NCBI GenBank assembly: GCA_965200525.1
Contig: OZ241368.1
Location: 6,014,001 to 6,078,000 of the forward strand
Reading direction: 5' to 3'
Source: JANNPJ01 sp965200525
GTDB lineage: Bacteria; Actinomycetota; Actinomycetes; Actinomycetales; Kineosporiaceae
Length of the DNA stretch: 64,000 bases
A model generated the notes under the pieces. The model saw only the letters and a program-made list of their open reading frames with translations, was not told the origin of the DNA and ran no database searches. The position numbers were made by a program, and so were the translations under genes. This document shows positions 18,350-26,639 of the stretch, piece after piece; position 1 is the stretch's first letter; the number at the start of each line of letters is the position of its first letter.

Positions 18350-18404
18350 CCCGGCCTGATCCCGGCCTGATCCCGGCCTGATCCCGGCCTGATCCCGGCC
18401 TGAT
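18350..18404. repeat. 11-bp tandem repeat, five perfect copies
   Basis: CCCGGCCTGAT is repeated five times without mismatch from 18350 to 18404, followed by a diverged CCTGGGCCCT. It starts 12 bp after the MFS stop codon and ends 50 bp before the GGDEF/EAL start. Eleven base pairs is one helical turn, so the units face the same side of the DNA. It may be a protein-binding array or a slippage tract. Confidence 0.9.
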
Positions 18405-18454
18405 CCTGGGCCCTGGGGCTCAAGCCGGGGCGCCGGATCGCCGACGTCTGACAG

Positions 18455-20749
18455 ATGACGAGCGGACTGCTGCGCGCCGCCTGGTCGCGTCGCACGATGT
18501 CCGCTTCGGCCCTGGTCGTCCTGAGTGTCGTCACCGCCCTGCCGCTGTCCGTCCTGCCCGGGGCGCCCGCTGCCCGGTACGCCCTGCTGGGCAGCATCGC
18601 GCTGGCCTACCTGGCCGCCGCGGCTGCGATCTACGCCGCTGTCCGGGCCGGGGGGCGGGTCCGGGCGGGCTGGGCGTTGCTCGCCGTCGCGTCGTTCTCC
18701 TGGGGCGCGGGCAACACCTACTGGTCCTGGAACGAACTCGTCGTCCATTCGGCGGTGCTGTTCCCGTCCTGGGCCGACCTCGGCTTCCTGATCTTCCCGG
18801 TGGCCGGGACGGCCGGTCTGTGGCTGATCTCGGGCCACTCCTCGCTGGGCTCGCGGCTGGCGTCGCTGCTCGACGGCCTGATCTTCACCGGCTCGGTGCT
18901 GATGATGGCCTGGATCGTCACGCTCCGGGCCACCTACGAGGCCGGCGGCGACTCGACCCTGTCCCTGGTCGTCTCGCTGGCCTACCCGTGCGGTGACATC
19001 ACCCTGGCCACGATGGGTTTCCTGCTCGCCACCCGGACCCAGCGCGGACGTCGCGGGGTGATCGCCCTGCTGATCACCGGCCTGCTCGGGATGCTGCTGG
19101 CCGACACCCTGTTCGCCGTCTCGACCGCGAACGGCAGTTACGCCTCGGGGCAGGTCTCCGACGGCGGCTGGCTGATCGGATTCGCCGCCCTGGCCGCCGC
19201 CGGCTGGCACATGGCCCGCAACCCCCCGGCGCTCGACCGGGCCGGCATCCCGCGCCGATGGCAGCTGGTGCTGCCCTACTTCCCGTTCGGGGCCGCGCTG
19301 GCCATCGGCGCGACGCAGCGGATCCGGGGCCAGGTATTCGACGGGGTCTCGGCCGGCATCCTGTTCGCCGTCATCGGATTCATCCTGGTCCGGCAGCTGG
19401 TCACCGTGATCCACAACTCGACGCTGACCAGTCAGCTGCGGCACCAGGCCTTTCACGACTCGCTGACCGGTCTGGCCAACCGGGCGCTGTTCACCGACCG
19501 GCTCGAGCACGCCCTGGCCCTGCGCAGCCGCGGCGGCCACGAGGTGATCGTGATGTGCCTCGACCTGGACGATTTCAAACTGGTCAACGACAGCCTCGGC
19601 CACGACGCCGGGGACGCCCTGCTGCGCGGGGTGGCCGAGCGGCTGCGGGGCTGCTTCGGGCGTTCGGACACCATCGCCCGGCTAGGCGGGGACGAGTTCG
19701 CGGTGATCGTCGAGTCCAGCGGCCGGCCCGAGGCCGAGGCCCAGAAGATCCTGGACAGCCTGCGATTCCCGTTCACGGTCGGGGTCGGCTCGATCTCGGC
19801 CGCGGTCAGCATCGGCGTGGCCGTGACCGGCGTGGTGCCCCGTCCGGTCGAGGTGCACTCCACGGACCTGCTCAAGCAGGTCGACCTGGCCTTGTATGCG
19901 GCCAAGGCCCAGGGCAAGAGCAGCTACGCGGTGTTCAAGCCGGTGATGCGGCACGACTTCGACAAGGAGATGGAGCTGCGGACCGAGCTCGGCCGGGCCG
20001 TCGAGAACGGCGCCCTGACCGTCGTCTACCAGCCGATCCACGAGCTCGGCAGCGGGCAGATCAAGGGTGTCGAGGCACTGGCCCGCTGGAGCGACGGCAC
20101 GCTGGGCGATGTGCCCCCGGCCACCTTCATCCCAGTGGCCGAGCGCGCCCACCTGATCGCCCCGATCGGCGAGTTCGTGCTCGACCGGGCCTGCCAGGAG
20201 TTCAGCCGGTGGCCGGATCACGCCGGCAAGTACCTATCGGTGAACGTCTCACCGCTGCAGCTGCTCGACCCCTCGTTCCGGGAGATAGCGACCGCCACCG
20301 CGACCACCCACGGACTGCTGCCGCAGCAACTCGTGCTCGAGGTCACTGAGACCGCGCTCGGCGAGGAGAACGAGATCGCGGTGATGCTGGGCCTGCTCAG
20401 CCTGGAGGGCTTCCGGATCGCGATCGACGACTTCGGCACCGGCTACTCCTCGCTGCGCTACTTGCAGCGGTTCCCGATCGACGTGATCAAGATCGACCGC
20501 AGCTACGTGCAGGACGTCGAGCACGACCCGGCGGCGGCCCAGCTGCTCCGGGCCGTGCTGGCCCTGGTCTCGACCCTGGGCCTGGCCTGCATCGCCGAAG
20601 GGGTGGAGACGGAGGGACAAGCCCGGCGGCTGGCCGACCTGGGCTGTGCCAACGGCCAGGGCTACCTGTTCAGCCGCCCGGTCCCGATGGAGTCGCTGGC
20701 CCGTTCGGGCGGCCGGGCGCGAGCCGAGGCGACGCCACCCCTACAGTGA
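18455..20749 (+). CDS. Membrane-bound GGDEF/EAL cyclic-di-GMP enzyme
   Basis: 764 residues, ATG 18455 with no strong ribosome site. Residues 15-310 contain about nine hydrophobic segments that resemble those of the protein at 5970. GGDEF follows (DSLTGLANR, DLDDFKLVNDSLGH, RLGGDEF near residue 410). The EAL domain (from about 515) has every consensus residue: VEALARW, SVNVSPLQL, EVTETAL, IDDFGTGYSSL, IKIDRSYV, AEGVET. No RxxD I-site. The protein could therefore be bifunctional. An OmpR-type regulator starts 4 bp after the stop and is probably translationally coupled. The 11-bp repeat array lies just upstream. Confidence 0.94.
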   Translation: MTSGLLRAAWSRRTMSASALVVLSVVTALPLSVLPGAPAARYALLGSIALAYLAAAAAIYAAVRAGGRVRAGWALLAVASFSWGAGNTYWSWNELVVHSAVLFPSWADLGFLIFPVAGTAGLWLISGHSSLGSRLASLLDGLIFTGSVLMMAWIVTLRATYEAGGDSTLSLVVSLAYPCGDITLATMGFLLATRTQRGRRGVIALLITGLLGMLLADTLFAVSTANGSYASGQVSDGGWLIGFAALAAAGWHMARNPPALDRAGIPRRWQLVLPYFPFGAALAIGATQRIRGQVFDGVSAGILFAVIGFILVRQLVTVIHNSTLTSQLRHQAFHDSLTGLANRALFTDRLEHALALRSRGGHEVIVMCLDLDDFKLVNDSLGHDAGDALLRGVAERLRGCFGRSDTIARLGGDEFAVIVESSGRPEAEAQKILDSLRFPFTVGVGSISAAVSIGVAVTGVVPRPVEVHSTDLLKQVDLALYAAKAQGKSSYAVFKPVMRHDFDKEMELRTELGRAVENGALTVVYQPIHELGSGQIKGVEALARWSDGTLGDVPPATFIPVAERAHLIAPIGEFVLDRACQEFSRWPDHAGKYLSVNVSPLQLLDPSFREIATATATTHGLLPQQLVLEVTETALGEENEIAVMLGLLSLEGFRIAIDDFGTGYSSLRYLQRFPIDVIKIDRSYVQDVEHDPAAAQLLRAVLALVSTLGLACIAEGVETEGQARRLADLGCANGQGYLFSRPVPMESLARSGGRARAEATPPLQ

Positions 20750-20753
20750 CCGG

Positions 20754-21449
20754 GTGCCCGTCGTCCTGGTTGTCGAAGACGATTACCACGTCCGTTCGGC
20801 CCTCGTTCGCGAGCTGAGCCGGCACGGCTACGTGGTGCGCAGTGCCGGGACGGCGCTGACCGCCCTGCGCGAGGTGGCCGCCGACCCGCCCGACCTGGTC
20901 GTTCTCGACCTCGGCCTGCCCGACCTGGACGGCGCCCAGGTGCTCAAGATGCTGCGCGGCGACCGGGACATCCCGGTGATCATCGCCAGCGGGCGCCAGG
21001 ACGACGCCGAGGTGGTCCGGCTGCTGCGGGCCGGGGCCGACGACTACCTGGTCAAGCCGTTCTCGGCCGATCAGCTGGAGGCCCGGGTGTCGGCCGTGCT
21101 GCGCCGGACCGGAGCGGCCGCCGCCGCCCCGGTGACCCGGCCGATGGTGGTGGGTGATCTGATCGTCGACCCGACCCGGCGGACCGCGGTGCTGCGGGGC
21201 GCCGAGATCCAGCTCACCCGGCGCGAGTTCGACCTGCTGGCCTACCTGGCCGCCCGGCCCGACCAGGTGGTGTCCCGCCGCGAACTGCTGAACGAGGTCT
21301 GGCGGCAGGCTTTCGGGCAGGACCAGACCATCGACGTCCACGTGTCGTTGCTGCGCCGCAAGCTCGGCGAGAGCGCCAGCAAACCGCGGTACCTGCACAC
21401 CGTGCGGGGCGTCGGGGTCCGGCTGGCCGCCCCCAACCCGCCGGACTGA
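20754..21449 (+). CDS. OmpR/PhoB-family response regulator
   Basis: 231 residues from GTG 20754, 4 bp after the GGDEF/EAL stop. The receiver has VVEDDYH, phospho-Asp52 in VVLDLGLP, Ser/Thr position IIAS, and Lys in YLVKPF. The C-terminal winged helix (about 130-225) has LTRREFDLLAYLAARPDQVVSR, TIDVHVSLLRRKLGE and TVRGVGVRL. Its natural kinase is probably the one at 22121, which follows a convergent-strand gene. Operon linkage to a c-di-GMP enzyme suggests that the same signal sets second-messenger and transcription outputs. Confidence 0.93.
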   Translation: MPVVLVVEDDYHVRSALVRELSRHGYVVRSAGTALTALREVAADPPDLVVLDLGLPDLDGAQVLKMLRGDRDIPVIIASGRQDDAEVVRLLRAGADDYLVKPFSADQLEARVSAVLRRTGAAAAAPVTRPMVVGDLIVDPTRRTAVLRGAEIQLTRREFDLLAYLAARPDQVVSRRELLNEVWRQAFGQDQTIDVHVSLLRRKLGESASKPRYLHTVRGVGVRLAAPNPPD

Positions 21450-21494
21450 GCCCCGCCGGGCTGAAGGCGGTGGGCGCCGGGCTCGCGCGACGGG

Positions 21495-22088
21495 TCAGGT
21501 CTCGGTCACGTCGACGGTCGGCTCGTGCAGGTACCAGGAGACGATCAGCGACGAGCGCCGGTCGCCGTCGTAGAAGTCGACCCGGATCCAGTAGTCGGTG
21601 TGCCAGGTCTCGGTCTGGTAGCCGGCCGCCGGTACGGCCGAGACCAGCCGGGCCGAGGTGGCGTCGAGGTCGAGGGTCACCTGGCCGCCGGCCGTCGCGT
21701 AGCCGTGCGCCGGTGAACTGGTGGTCGGGTTGGCAGCCGGCTGGGTCGCTTGCGGCCGGGTCGCGGCGGGGGTGGTGGCGCCGGTGCTCGGGCCGGGTCG
21801 GGGAGTGGCGCTCCGGGCCGGGGTCGAGCGGGTCGGGCTCGGCCGGTGGCTGGGGGTGGTGCTCGGACGGGCGGTCGCCGGCACCGAGGAGGTGATCGCC
21901 GAAGGCGTCGGCGGGGGAAGCTCGCCGACCGGCCGGGAGACAGCAACGGCCCTGGTCAGGGCCGAGCTGTGCACCGGTTCGCCGAGCGCGGCGGTGACCA
22001 CCAGGTTCTGGATCGCGGCGTACGAGACGCCGGTCGCGACCGAGGCGGCGGCCACCCATCCGGCGCAATAGCGGGTCAGCTGGTGCAT
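21495..22088 (-). CDS. Predicted secreted or membrane-anchored protein, function unknown
   Basis: 197 residues from ATG 22088; a TTG start 27 nt upstream is possible. A hydrophobic N-terminal segment (CAGWVAAASVATGVSYAAI) is followed by about 90 residues rich in Pro, Ser, Thr and Arg, then a C-terminal domain of about 70 residues rich in Tyr, Trp and Asp (YQTETWHTDYWIRVDFYDGDRR). This is the plan of an envelope protein with an extended linker. Not recognised as a named family. It lies on the opposite strand between a response regulator and its likely kinase, 32 bp from the kinase start, so shared control or sensing of its status is plausible. Confidence 0.6.
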   Translation of the reverse strand: MHQLTRYCAGWVAAASVATGVSYAAIQNLVVTAALGEPVHSSALTRAVAVSRPVGELPPPTPSAITSSVPATARPSTTPSHRPSPTRSTPARSATPRPGPSTGATTPAATRPQATQPAANPTTSSPAHGYATAGGQVTLDLDATSARLVSAVPAAGYQTETWHTDYWIRVDFYDGDRRSSLIVSWYLHEPTVDVTET

Positions 22089-22120
22089 GCCGACATTCTT
22101 ACCGCTTACAGTCAACCGCC

Positions 22121-23482
22121 GTGAGACGGTCGCTGGCGGGAATCTCGGTCGCGGTGACGGCGCTGGTCGCCGTCGCCTTCCTGGTGCCGCTGGCGTTGCT
22201 GGTCGGCAGCGCGGTCCGGCAGCGCGTGGTCGGCGACGCGTTCCGGGTGGCCGCGGCGATCAGCCCGGTGCTGGTGGTGGCGACCAGCCCGGGCGACGTC
22301 CAGCGGGTGGTGGCGGGCACGCCGTCCGGTTCGTCCGGCCGGCTTACCGTGTACCTGCCCGATGCGCTCACCGGCCCGACCCCCGACGGGGCCGGCCCGA
22401 ACGTGATCGGCACCGCCCGGGCCGGTTCGGCCGACCTGCTCCGGGCCGCCCGCACCGGGCAGTCGTTCACCGCCCCGGTCCGCGGCGGGCTGGCCGTGCT
22501 GCAGCCAGTGCTGCTCGGCCCGGGCCGGACGGCGGTCGTGGTCGTGGTGGTGCCGGACTCCGACCTCAACCGGGGGGTCTGGCGGGCCCGGCTGATCCTG
22601 GTCGGGCTGGCGCTCGCCCTGGTCGCCGGGTCGGTGGCCGTGGCCGACCGGCTGGCCGGCCGGGTGGTGCGCTCGGCCCGGGAACTCAGCACGGCCGCCG
22701 GCCGGCTCGGGGCAGGTGACCTGGCGGTCCGGATCGACCCGCAGGGACCCGACGAACTGCGCGACGCGGCAATTGCTTTCAACACCATGGCCGCCCGGGT
22801 CAGCACCCTGCTCAGTGCCGAGCGCGAGCTGGCCGCTGATCTCTCGCACCGGCTGCGGACCCCGCTGACCGCGTTGCTGCTGGCCTGCCGGGGGCTGGAG
22901 AACGGCACCGTGGAGGAACAGGTCCGGGCCACGGTGGCCCAGCTCGAGGCCGAGATCGGCGAGATCATCCGGCGCACCCGGCAGAGCCCCACCTCGCCGG
23001 TGAGCTGTGACGACGTCGTCGTCGTCCTGCGCGAGCGGCTGGAGTTCTGGGGCGTGCTGGCCGAGGACGAGAACCGGGCCTGGGCCTTGCACGCCCCCGA
23101 CCTGGCGATCCCGGCCGAGGTGACGGCCGAGGACCTGGCCGCGGCCACCGACGCCCTGCTCGGCAACGTGTTCGTGCACACCCCGGCCGGCCACCCGTTC
23201 ACCGTCTCGGTCACCGGCGGCCCGGAGGCGGTGCAGGTCACTGTGGACGACGCCGGCCCCGGCATCCTCGACCCGAAACGAGCGCTGCGGCGCGGGTCCA
23301 GCGGGGCCGGCTCGACCGGTCTGGGCCTGGACATCGCCCGGCGGCTGGCCGAGAGCACCGGGGGTGGCCTGCGGATCGGGACCTCGCCGATGGGTGGGGC
23401 CCGGGTCGAGCTGGTGTTGCGCCGGACGATCGCCGGGCCAGGCCTGCGCGAGCTCCGGACCCGGCGCCGGGTGGCTCGCTGA
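22121..23482 (+). CDS. Membrane sensor histidine kinase with HAMP domain
   Basis: 453 residues, GTG start. Two membrane segments (about 8-30 and 155-176) flank an extracytoplasmic region of about 125 residues with no recognised fold. HAMP (about 178-230), HisKA with His243 in DLSHRLRTPLTALLL, and HATPase (DDAGPGI, STGLGLDIARRLAESTGG) follow. The N box is degenerate (DALLGNVFVHTPAG) but Asn is kept. Presumed partner of the OmpR regulator at 20754 from proximity and family class. Divergent from the secreted protein gene at 21495. Confidence 0.9.
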   Translation: MRRSLAGISVAVTALVAVAFLVPLALLVGSAVRQRVVGDAFRVAAAISPVLVVATSPGDVQRVVAGTPSGSSGRLTVYLPDALTGPTPDGAGPNVIGTARAGSADLLRAARTGQSFTAPVRGGLAVLQPVLLGPGRTAVVVVVVPDSDLNRGVWRARLILVGLALALVAGSVAVADRLAGRVVRSARELSTAAGRLGAGDLAVRIDPQGPDELRDAAIAFNTMAARVSTLLSAERELAADLSHRLRTPLTALLLACRGLENGTVEEQVRATVAQLEAEIGEIIRRTRQSPTSPVSCDDVVVVLRERLEFWGVLAEDENRAWALHAPDLAIPAEVTAEDLAAATDALLGNVFVHTPAGHPFTVSVTGGPEAVQVTVDDAGPGILDPKRALRRGSSGAGSTGLGLDIARRLAESTGGGLRIGTSPMGGARVELVLRRTIAGPGLRELRTRRRVAR

Positions 23483-23681
23483 GGGGCGCTCTTAACCCGG
23501 CCTGAACACCACCTTGAACCTGGCCCTGCGCAGCGCTTTTGACGTCCCGAGGGGCCTCCTTAGCGGGAGATTAAGCGCGGCTTCGGCGCGGCTCAGCGAT
23601 GAGGTCCGGCCGCCGCCGTCCGGCCTAGATTCCTGCCCGGCGGGTCGCTTCGACCCGGTCGCCGCTCGTCGAGGAGGATCC

Positions 23682-25148
23682 GTGAGTTCGTTCGCCCGCA
23701 CCCCAGCCCTGATCGCGACCCTGGGTGGCGCGACCGCGCTGACCGTCGGTGTCGGCGTGATGGCCGCGGTGGCGGCGTCGAGCGCCCATACGGCCACCTA
23801 CCACCTGGACTCCAGCTGGGGGTCCGGCTACCAGGCCGAGTACACGATCAAGAACACCGGGGCCACGGCCACCCACGGCTGGAAACTGGAGTTCGACCTG
23901 CCGTCCGGGCAGAAGCTGAGCAGCGCCTGGGGCGGGTCGGCGGCCGTCTCCGGGCCGTCGGGACCATCGGGACAGCACGTCACGGTCAGCGCGGCGTCCT
24001 GGAACACCGACCTGGCCCCGGGCTCGGTCACCGTGGTCGGGTTCGTGGCCTCCGGGTCGGGCAGCCCGACCGGCTGCCTGATCGACGGTGTGAGCTGCGC
24101 CGGCGGCGCGACCACCCCGACCAGCCCCACCCCGACCACCCCGACCACCCCGACCACTCCGAAACCGACCGGGCCGGCCACCACGACCCCGCCCACCACG
24201 GCCGTTCCGACCGCACCCTCGACCGGCGGTGTCCCGGCCGCCGCGCCCTACGTCGACACCTCCCTCTACCCGCCGTTCGACCTGGTCGGCACGTCCAGGG
24301 CGACCGGGGTCAAGGTGTTCAACCTGGCCTTCCTGGTGGCCAGGGGCGGCTGCACCCCGGCCTGGGGCGGCGTCACGGCCCTGGCCGACGACGCCGTGGC
24401 GAGCCAGATCGGCGCCCTCCGGTCGGCCGGCGGCGACGTGCGGGTGTCGTTCGGCGGGGCGGCCGGCAGCGAACTGGCCCAGGCCTGCAGTTCGGCCTCG
24501 GCCCTCGCATCGGCCTACCGCTCGGCGATCACCGCCTACGGCCTGACCAAGATCGACTTCGACGTCGAGGGGGCGGCGATCACCGACGCCGCCGCCAACG
24601 CCCGCCGGGCCACCGCGGTGGCCAACCTGCAGCGCGAGGCGGCCGAGGCCGGGCGCGGCCTGGAGGTCTCGCTGACCCTGCCGGTGCTGCCGAGCGGTCT
24701 GACCCAGGACGGGCTGAACGTGGTCTCCGGCATGAAGGCGGCCGGCGTGAACGTGTCCACGGTGAACGTGATGGCGATGGACTACGGCGACTGGGCCGCG
24801 CCGAGCCCGGCCGGAAAGATGGGCCAGTACGCGATCCAATCGGCGACCTCGACCCAGGCCCAGGTGAAGCAGATCTTTGGCGGCACCGATGCCCAGGCCT
24901 GGAAGCGGGTCGCGGTCACCCCGATGATCGGGGTCAACGACACCTCCAACGAGGTCTTCACGGTGGCCGACGCCCAGCAACTGGTCGCGTTCGCCCGAAC
25001 CGTTCACCTCGGCTGGCTGTCGATGTGGTCGGCCGGCCGGGACCAGGCCTGCCCCGGCGGCCCGAAGAGCTACGCCGACGCCACCTGCAGCAGCATCGCC
25101 CAGACCGCTCGGGCCTTCAGTACCACGCTGGCCGGCTACGCCGGCTGA
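23682..25148 (+). CDS. Secreted CBM2 plus GH18-like (chitinase-type) protein
   Basis: 488 residues from GTG 23682, which has a strong GAGGAGGA 6 nt upstream; the longer frame back to 23514 lacks support. A signal segment (about 8-35) leads to a CBM2-type cellulose/chitin-binding domain (WGSGYQAEYTIKNTG, HGWKLEFDLPSG, SAASWNTDLAPG), a Thr/Pro linker, then a catalytic domain of about 300 residues. The GH18 strand is IDFDVEG; the general acid Glu and two Asp are present, but the first Asp of DxxDxDxE is Thr. This fits the bacterial chitinase/hydrolase subgroup. Two Cys pairs may form disulfides. Likely acts on chitin or similar glycans outside the cell. The kinase-regulator pair upstream may control it. 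Confidence 0.85.
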   Translation: MSSFARTPALIATLGGATALTVGVGVMAAVAASSAHTATYHLDSSWGSGYQAEYTIKNTGATATHGWKLEFDLPSGQKLSSAWGGSAAVSGPSGPSGQHVTVSAASWNTDLAPGSVTVVGFVASGSGSPTGCLIDGVSCAGGATTPTSPTPTTPTTPTTPKPTGPATTTPPTTAVPTAPSTGGVPAAAPYVDTSLYPPFDLVGTSRATGVKVFNLAFLVARGGCTPAWGGVTALADDAVASQIGALRSAGGDVRVSFGGAAGSELAQACSSASALASAYRSAITAYGLTKIDFDVEGAAITDAAANARRATAVANLQREAAEAGRGLEVSLTLPVLPSGLTQDGLNVVSGMKAAGVNVSTVNVMAMDYGDWAAPSPAGKMGQYAIQSATSTQAQVKQIFGGTDAQAWKRVAVTPMIGVNDTSNEVFTVADAQQLVAFARTVHLGWLSMWSAGRDQACPGGPKSYADATCSSIAQTARAFSTTLAGYAG

Positions 25149-25162
25149 CCCCCCCCGGAACC

Positions 25163-25189
25163 AGCAGCCCGCCCCTGATTCGGGCTGCT
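25163..25189 (+). terminator. Terminator hairpin after the GH18 gene
   Basis: Perfect 9-bp stem AGCAGCCCG/CGGGCTGCT with a 9-nt loop, 14 bp after the stop codon. No T-run. Position and stability support termination. Confidence 0.65.
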
Positions 25190-25194
25190 CGATG

Positions 25195-25239
25195 AATGGG
25201 TGACTTCCGTGCGACCTGACCGCGCGGAGGTCACCCATT
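25195..25239. terminator. Second, longer hairpin before the Fpg-like gene
   Basis: A 15-bp inverted repeat AATGGGTGACTTCCG/CGGAGGTCACCCATT (one G-T wobble) surrounds a 15-nt loop. It starts 5 bp after the first hairpin and ends 42 bp before the glycosylase start. It could be a back-up terminator or an operator for the next gene. Confidence 0.5.
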
Positions 25240-25281
25240 GTCGATGTGGGCATACTGGCGCCATGACCACCGGTGGTGCTG

Positions 25282-26100
25282 ATGCCTGAACTGCCCGAGG
25301 TCGAGTCGGCCCGGGCCGTGATCGAGCGGGCTGCGCTGGGCCGCACCATCGTGGACGTCGACGACACCGACAGCTACGAGTGCCGCCCGCACGCGCCGGG
25401 ACAGATCCGCTCCGCCCTGCTCGGCCGGCAGCTGACCGTGGCCCATCGCCGGGGCAAGAGCATGTGGTGCGACACCTCCGGGGTCGGCCGGTCCGAGCCG
25501 CCCGGCCCCACGCTGGGCGTGCATCTGGGCATGTCCGGCAAGATCGTGATCGCCGATCCGGGCGGTGACGAGATCGACGGCGGCGACTACTGGGAGCGCG
25601 GGCGCAAGCCCGGCGACCACCGGTTCTCCCGGTTCTCGGTCACTTTCGAGGATGGCGGCTCGATGCTGCTGATCGACCCCCGCCGGCTCGGCCGGGTGCG
25701 CCTCGACCCACCGGTGGAGGGGCTCGGCCCGGACGCCCGCGAGATCACGCCGGCCCAGTTCCGGGCCGCCCTGGCCCGCGGATCGGCGCCAGTCAAGGCC
25801 CGGCTGCTGAACCAGGAGTCGATCGCCGGGATCGGCAACCTGCTGGCCGACCAGATCCTCTGGCTGGCCAAGGTGAACCCGGCGCTACCGGTTCAGGACC
25901 TGGCCCGGCCCGACGTGGACCGGTTGCTGCGGGCCACCCGCCGGGCGATCGGGGCCGCGGTCGAGGGCGGCGGCGTCCACACGCTCTCGGTGGTGCCCTT
26001 CCGGAAGAAGGGCGGCCTCTGCCCCCGGGACGGCGCCCCCATGGTCCGCGGCACCGTGGGCGGGCGCACCACCTGGTGGTGTTCGCGCGAGCAGGCCTGA
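25282..26100 (+). CDS. Fpg/Nei-family DNA glycosylase with reduced zinc finger
   Basis: 272 residues. ATG 25282 is chosen because it yields MPELPEVES, with the catalytic N-terminal Pro2 and Glu3 required by the family; a GTG at 25273 would destroy this. The N-terminal domain includes RRGKSMW (Lys of the catalytic loop) and LGVHLGMSGK. The H2TH region is SIAGIGNLLADQILWLAKVNP. The C-terminal finger is odd: CPRD and CSRE replace the two CxxC pairs, so only two of four zinc ligands remain. Family members excise oxidised bases from DNA. The change suggests a zincless-type finger or weakened DNA binding. Confidence 0.88.
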   Translation: MPELPEVESARAVIERAALGRTIVDVDDTDSYECRPHAPGQIRSALLGRQLTVAHRRGKSMWCDTSGVGRSEPPGPTLGVHLGMSGKIVIADPGGDEIDGGDYWERGRKPGDHRFSRFSVTFEDGGSMLLIDPRRLGRVRLDPPVEGLGPDAREITPAQFRAALARGSAPVKARLLNQESIAGIGNLLADQILWLAKVNPALPVQDLARPDVDRLLRATRRAIGAAVEGGGVHTLSVVPFRKKGGLCPRDGAPMVRGTVGGRTTWWCSREQA

Positions 26101-26639
26101 CGCCAGGAACGGCGCGGCGTCCTCGATCGGGGCCCGGCTGCCGCGGTGCACGATGACGGCCGCGCCGACCAGGATGATCACGTCGCCGAGGCTGAACACG
26201 TTGGCGAACGGGACGCCGGCCGGGATCGCGAAGTTGTCGCCCAGCCAGGCCAGGTGCGGGTGGGCCAGGACGGCGGAGTTGGTGAAGTCGCCCGGGTCGA
26301 TCGCCCAGCCGGCCCGCCGCAGCGCCGCCGCCGAGGCCGGCAGCGACCCGCCGTTCACCGCGATCGTGATCCCGTTCAGGGCCGCGCCCAGGCCAGCAGC
26401 GGCAACCCGGCAATCCGGCGGTTGCGCACCAGGAACCCGGCGGCCAGCAGGTAGGTGCCGAGGTGCACCAGCACCGGCATCGGTTCGGGGGCGTTCGGCA
26501 CGATGTTGATCACCAGCACCTGGAGGAACAGGGCCACCGGCAGGATCCAGACCGAGCGGACCGGCAGCCGGAGCAGGCGAGCCGGCCGGCCGCCGGTCAG
26601 CGGCACCGAGACCAGCAGCAGCGCTGCCAGCAGGCCCAT
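25885..26639 (-). pseudogene. DUF5317 membrane protein gene, -1 frameshift
   Basis: The N-terminal half starts at ATG 26639 (GLLAALLLVSVPLTGG, LLRLPVRSVWILPVALFLQVLVI, YLLAAGFLVRNRRIAGL) and hits a stop at 26376. The family pattern continues in another frame as GAALNGITIAVNGGSLP, DFTNSAVLAHPHLAWLGDNFAIP, NVFSLGDVIILVGAAVIVHRGSR. Adding one base near 26385-26390 joins them. After HRGSR the frame stays open to 25885, antisense to the Fpg gene, longer than expected for the family, so the native stop may also be lost. The start overlaps the stop of the GGDEF/EAL gene (TGATG), indicating coupled translation. Function unknown; five or so membrane segments. Confidence 0.75.
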
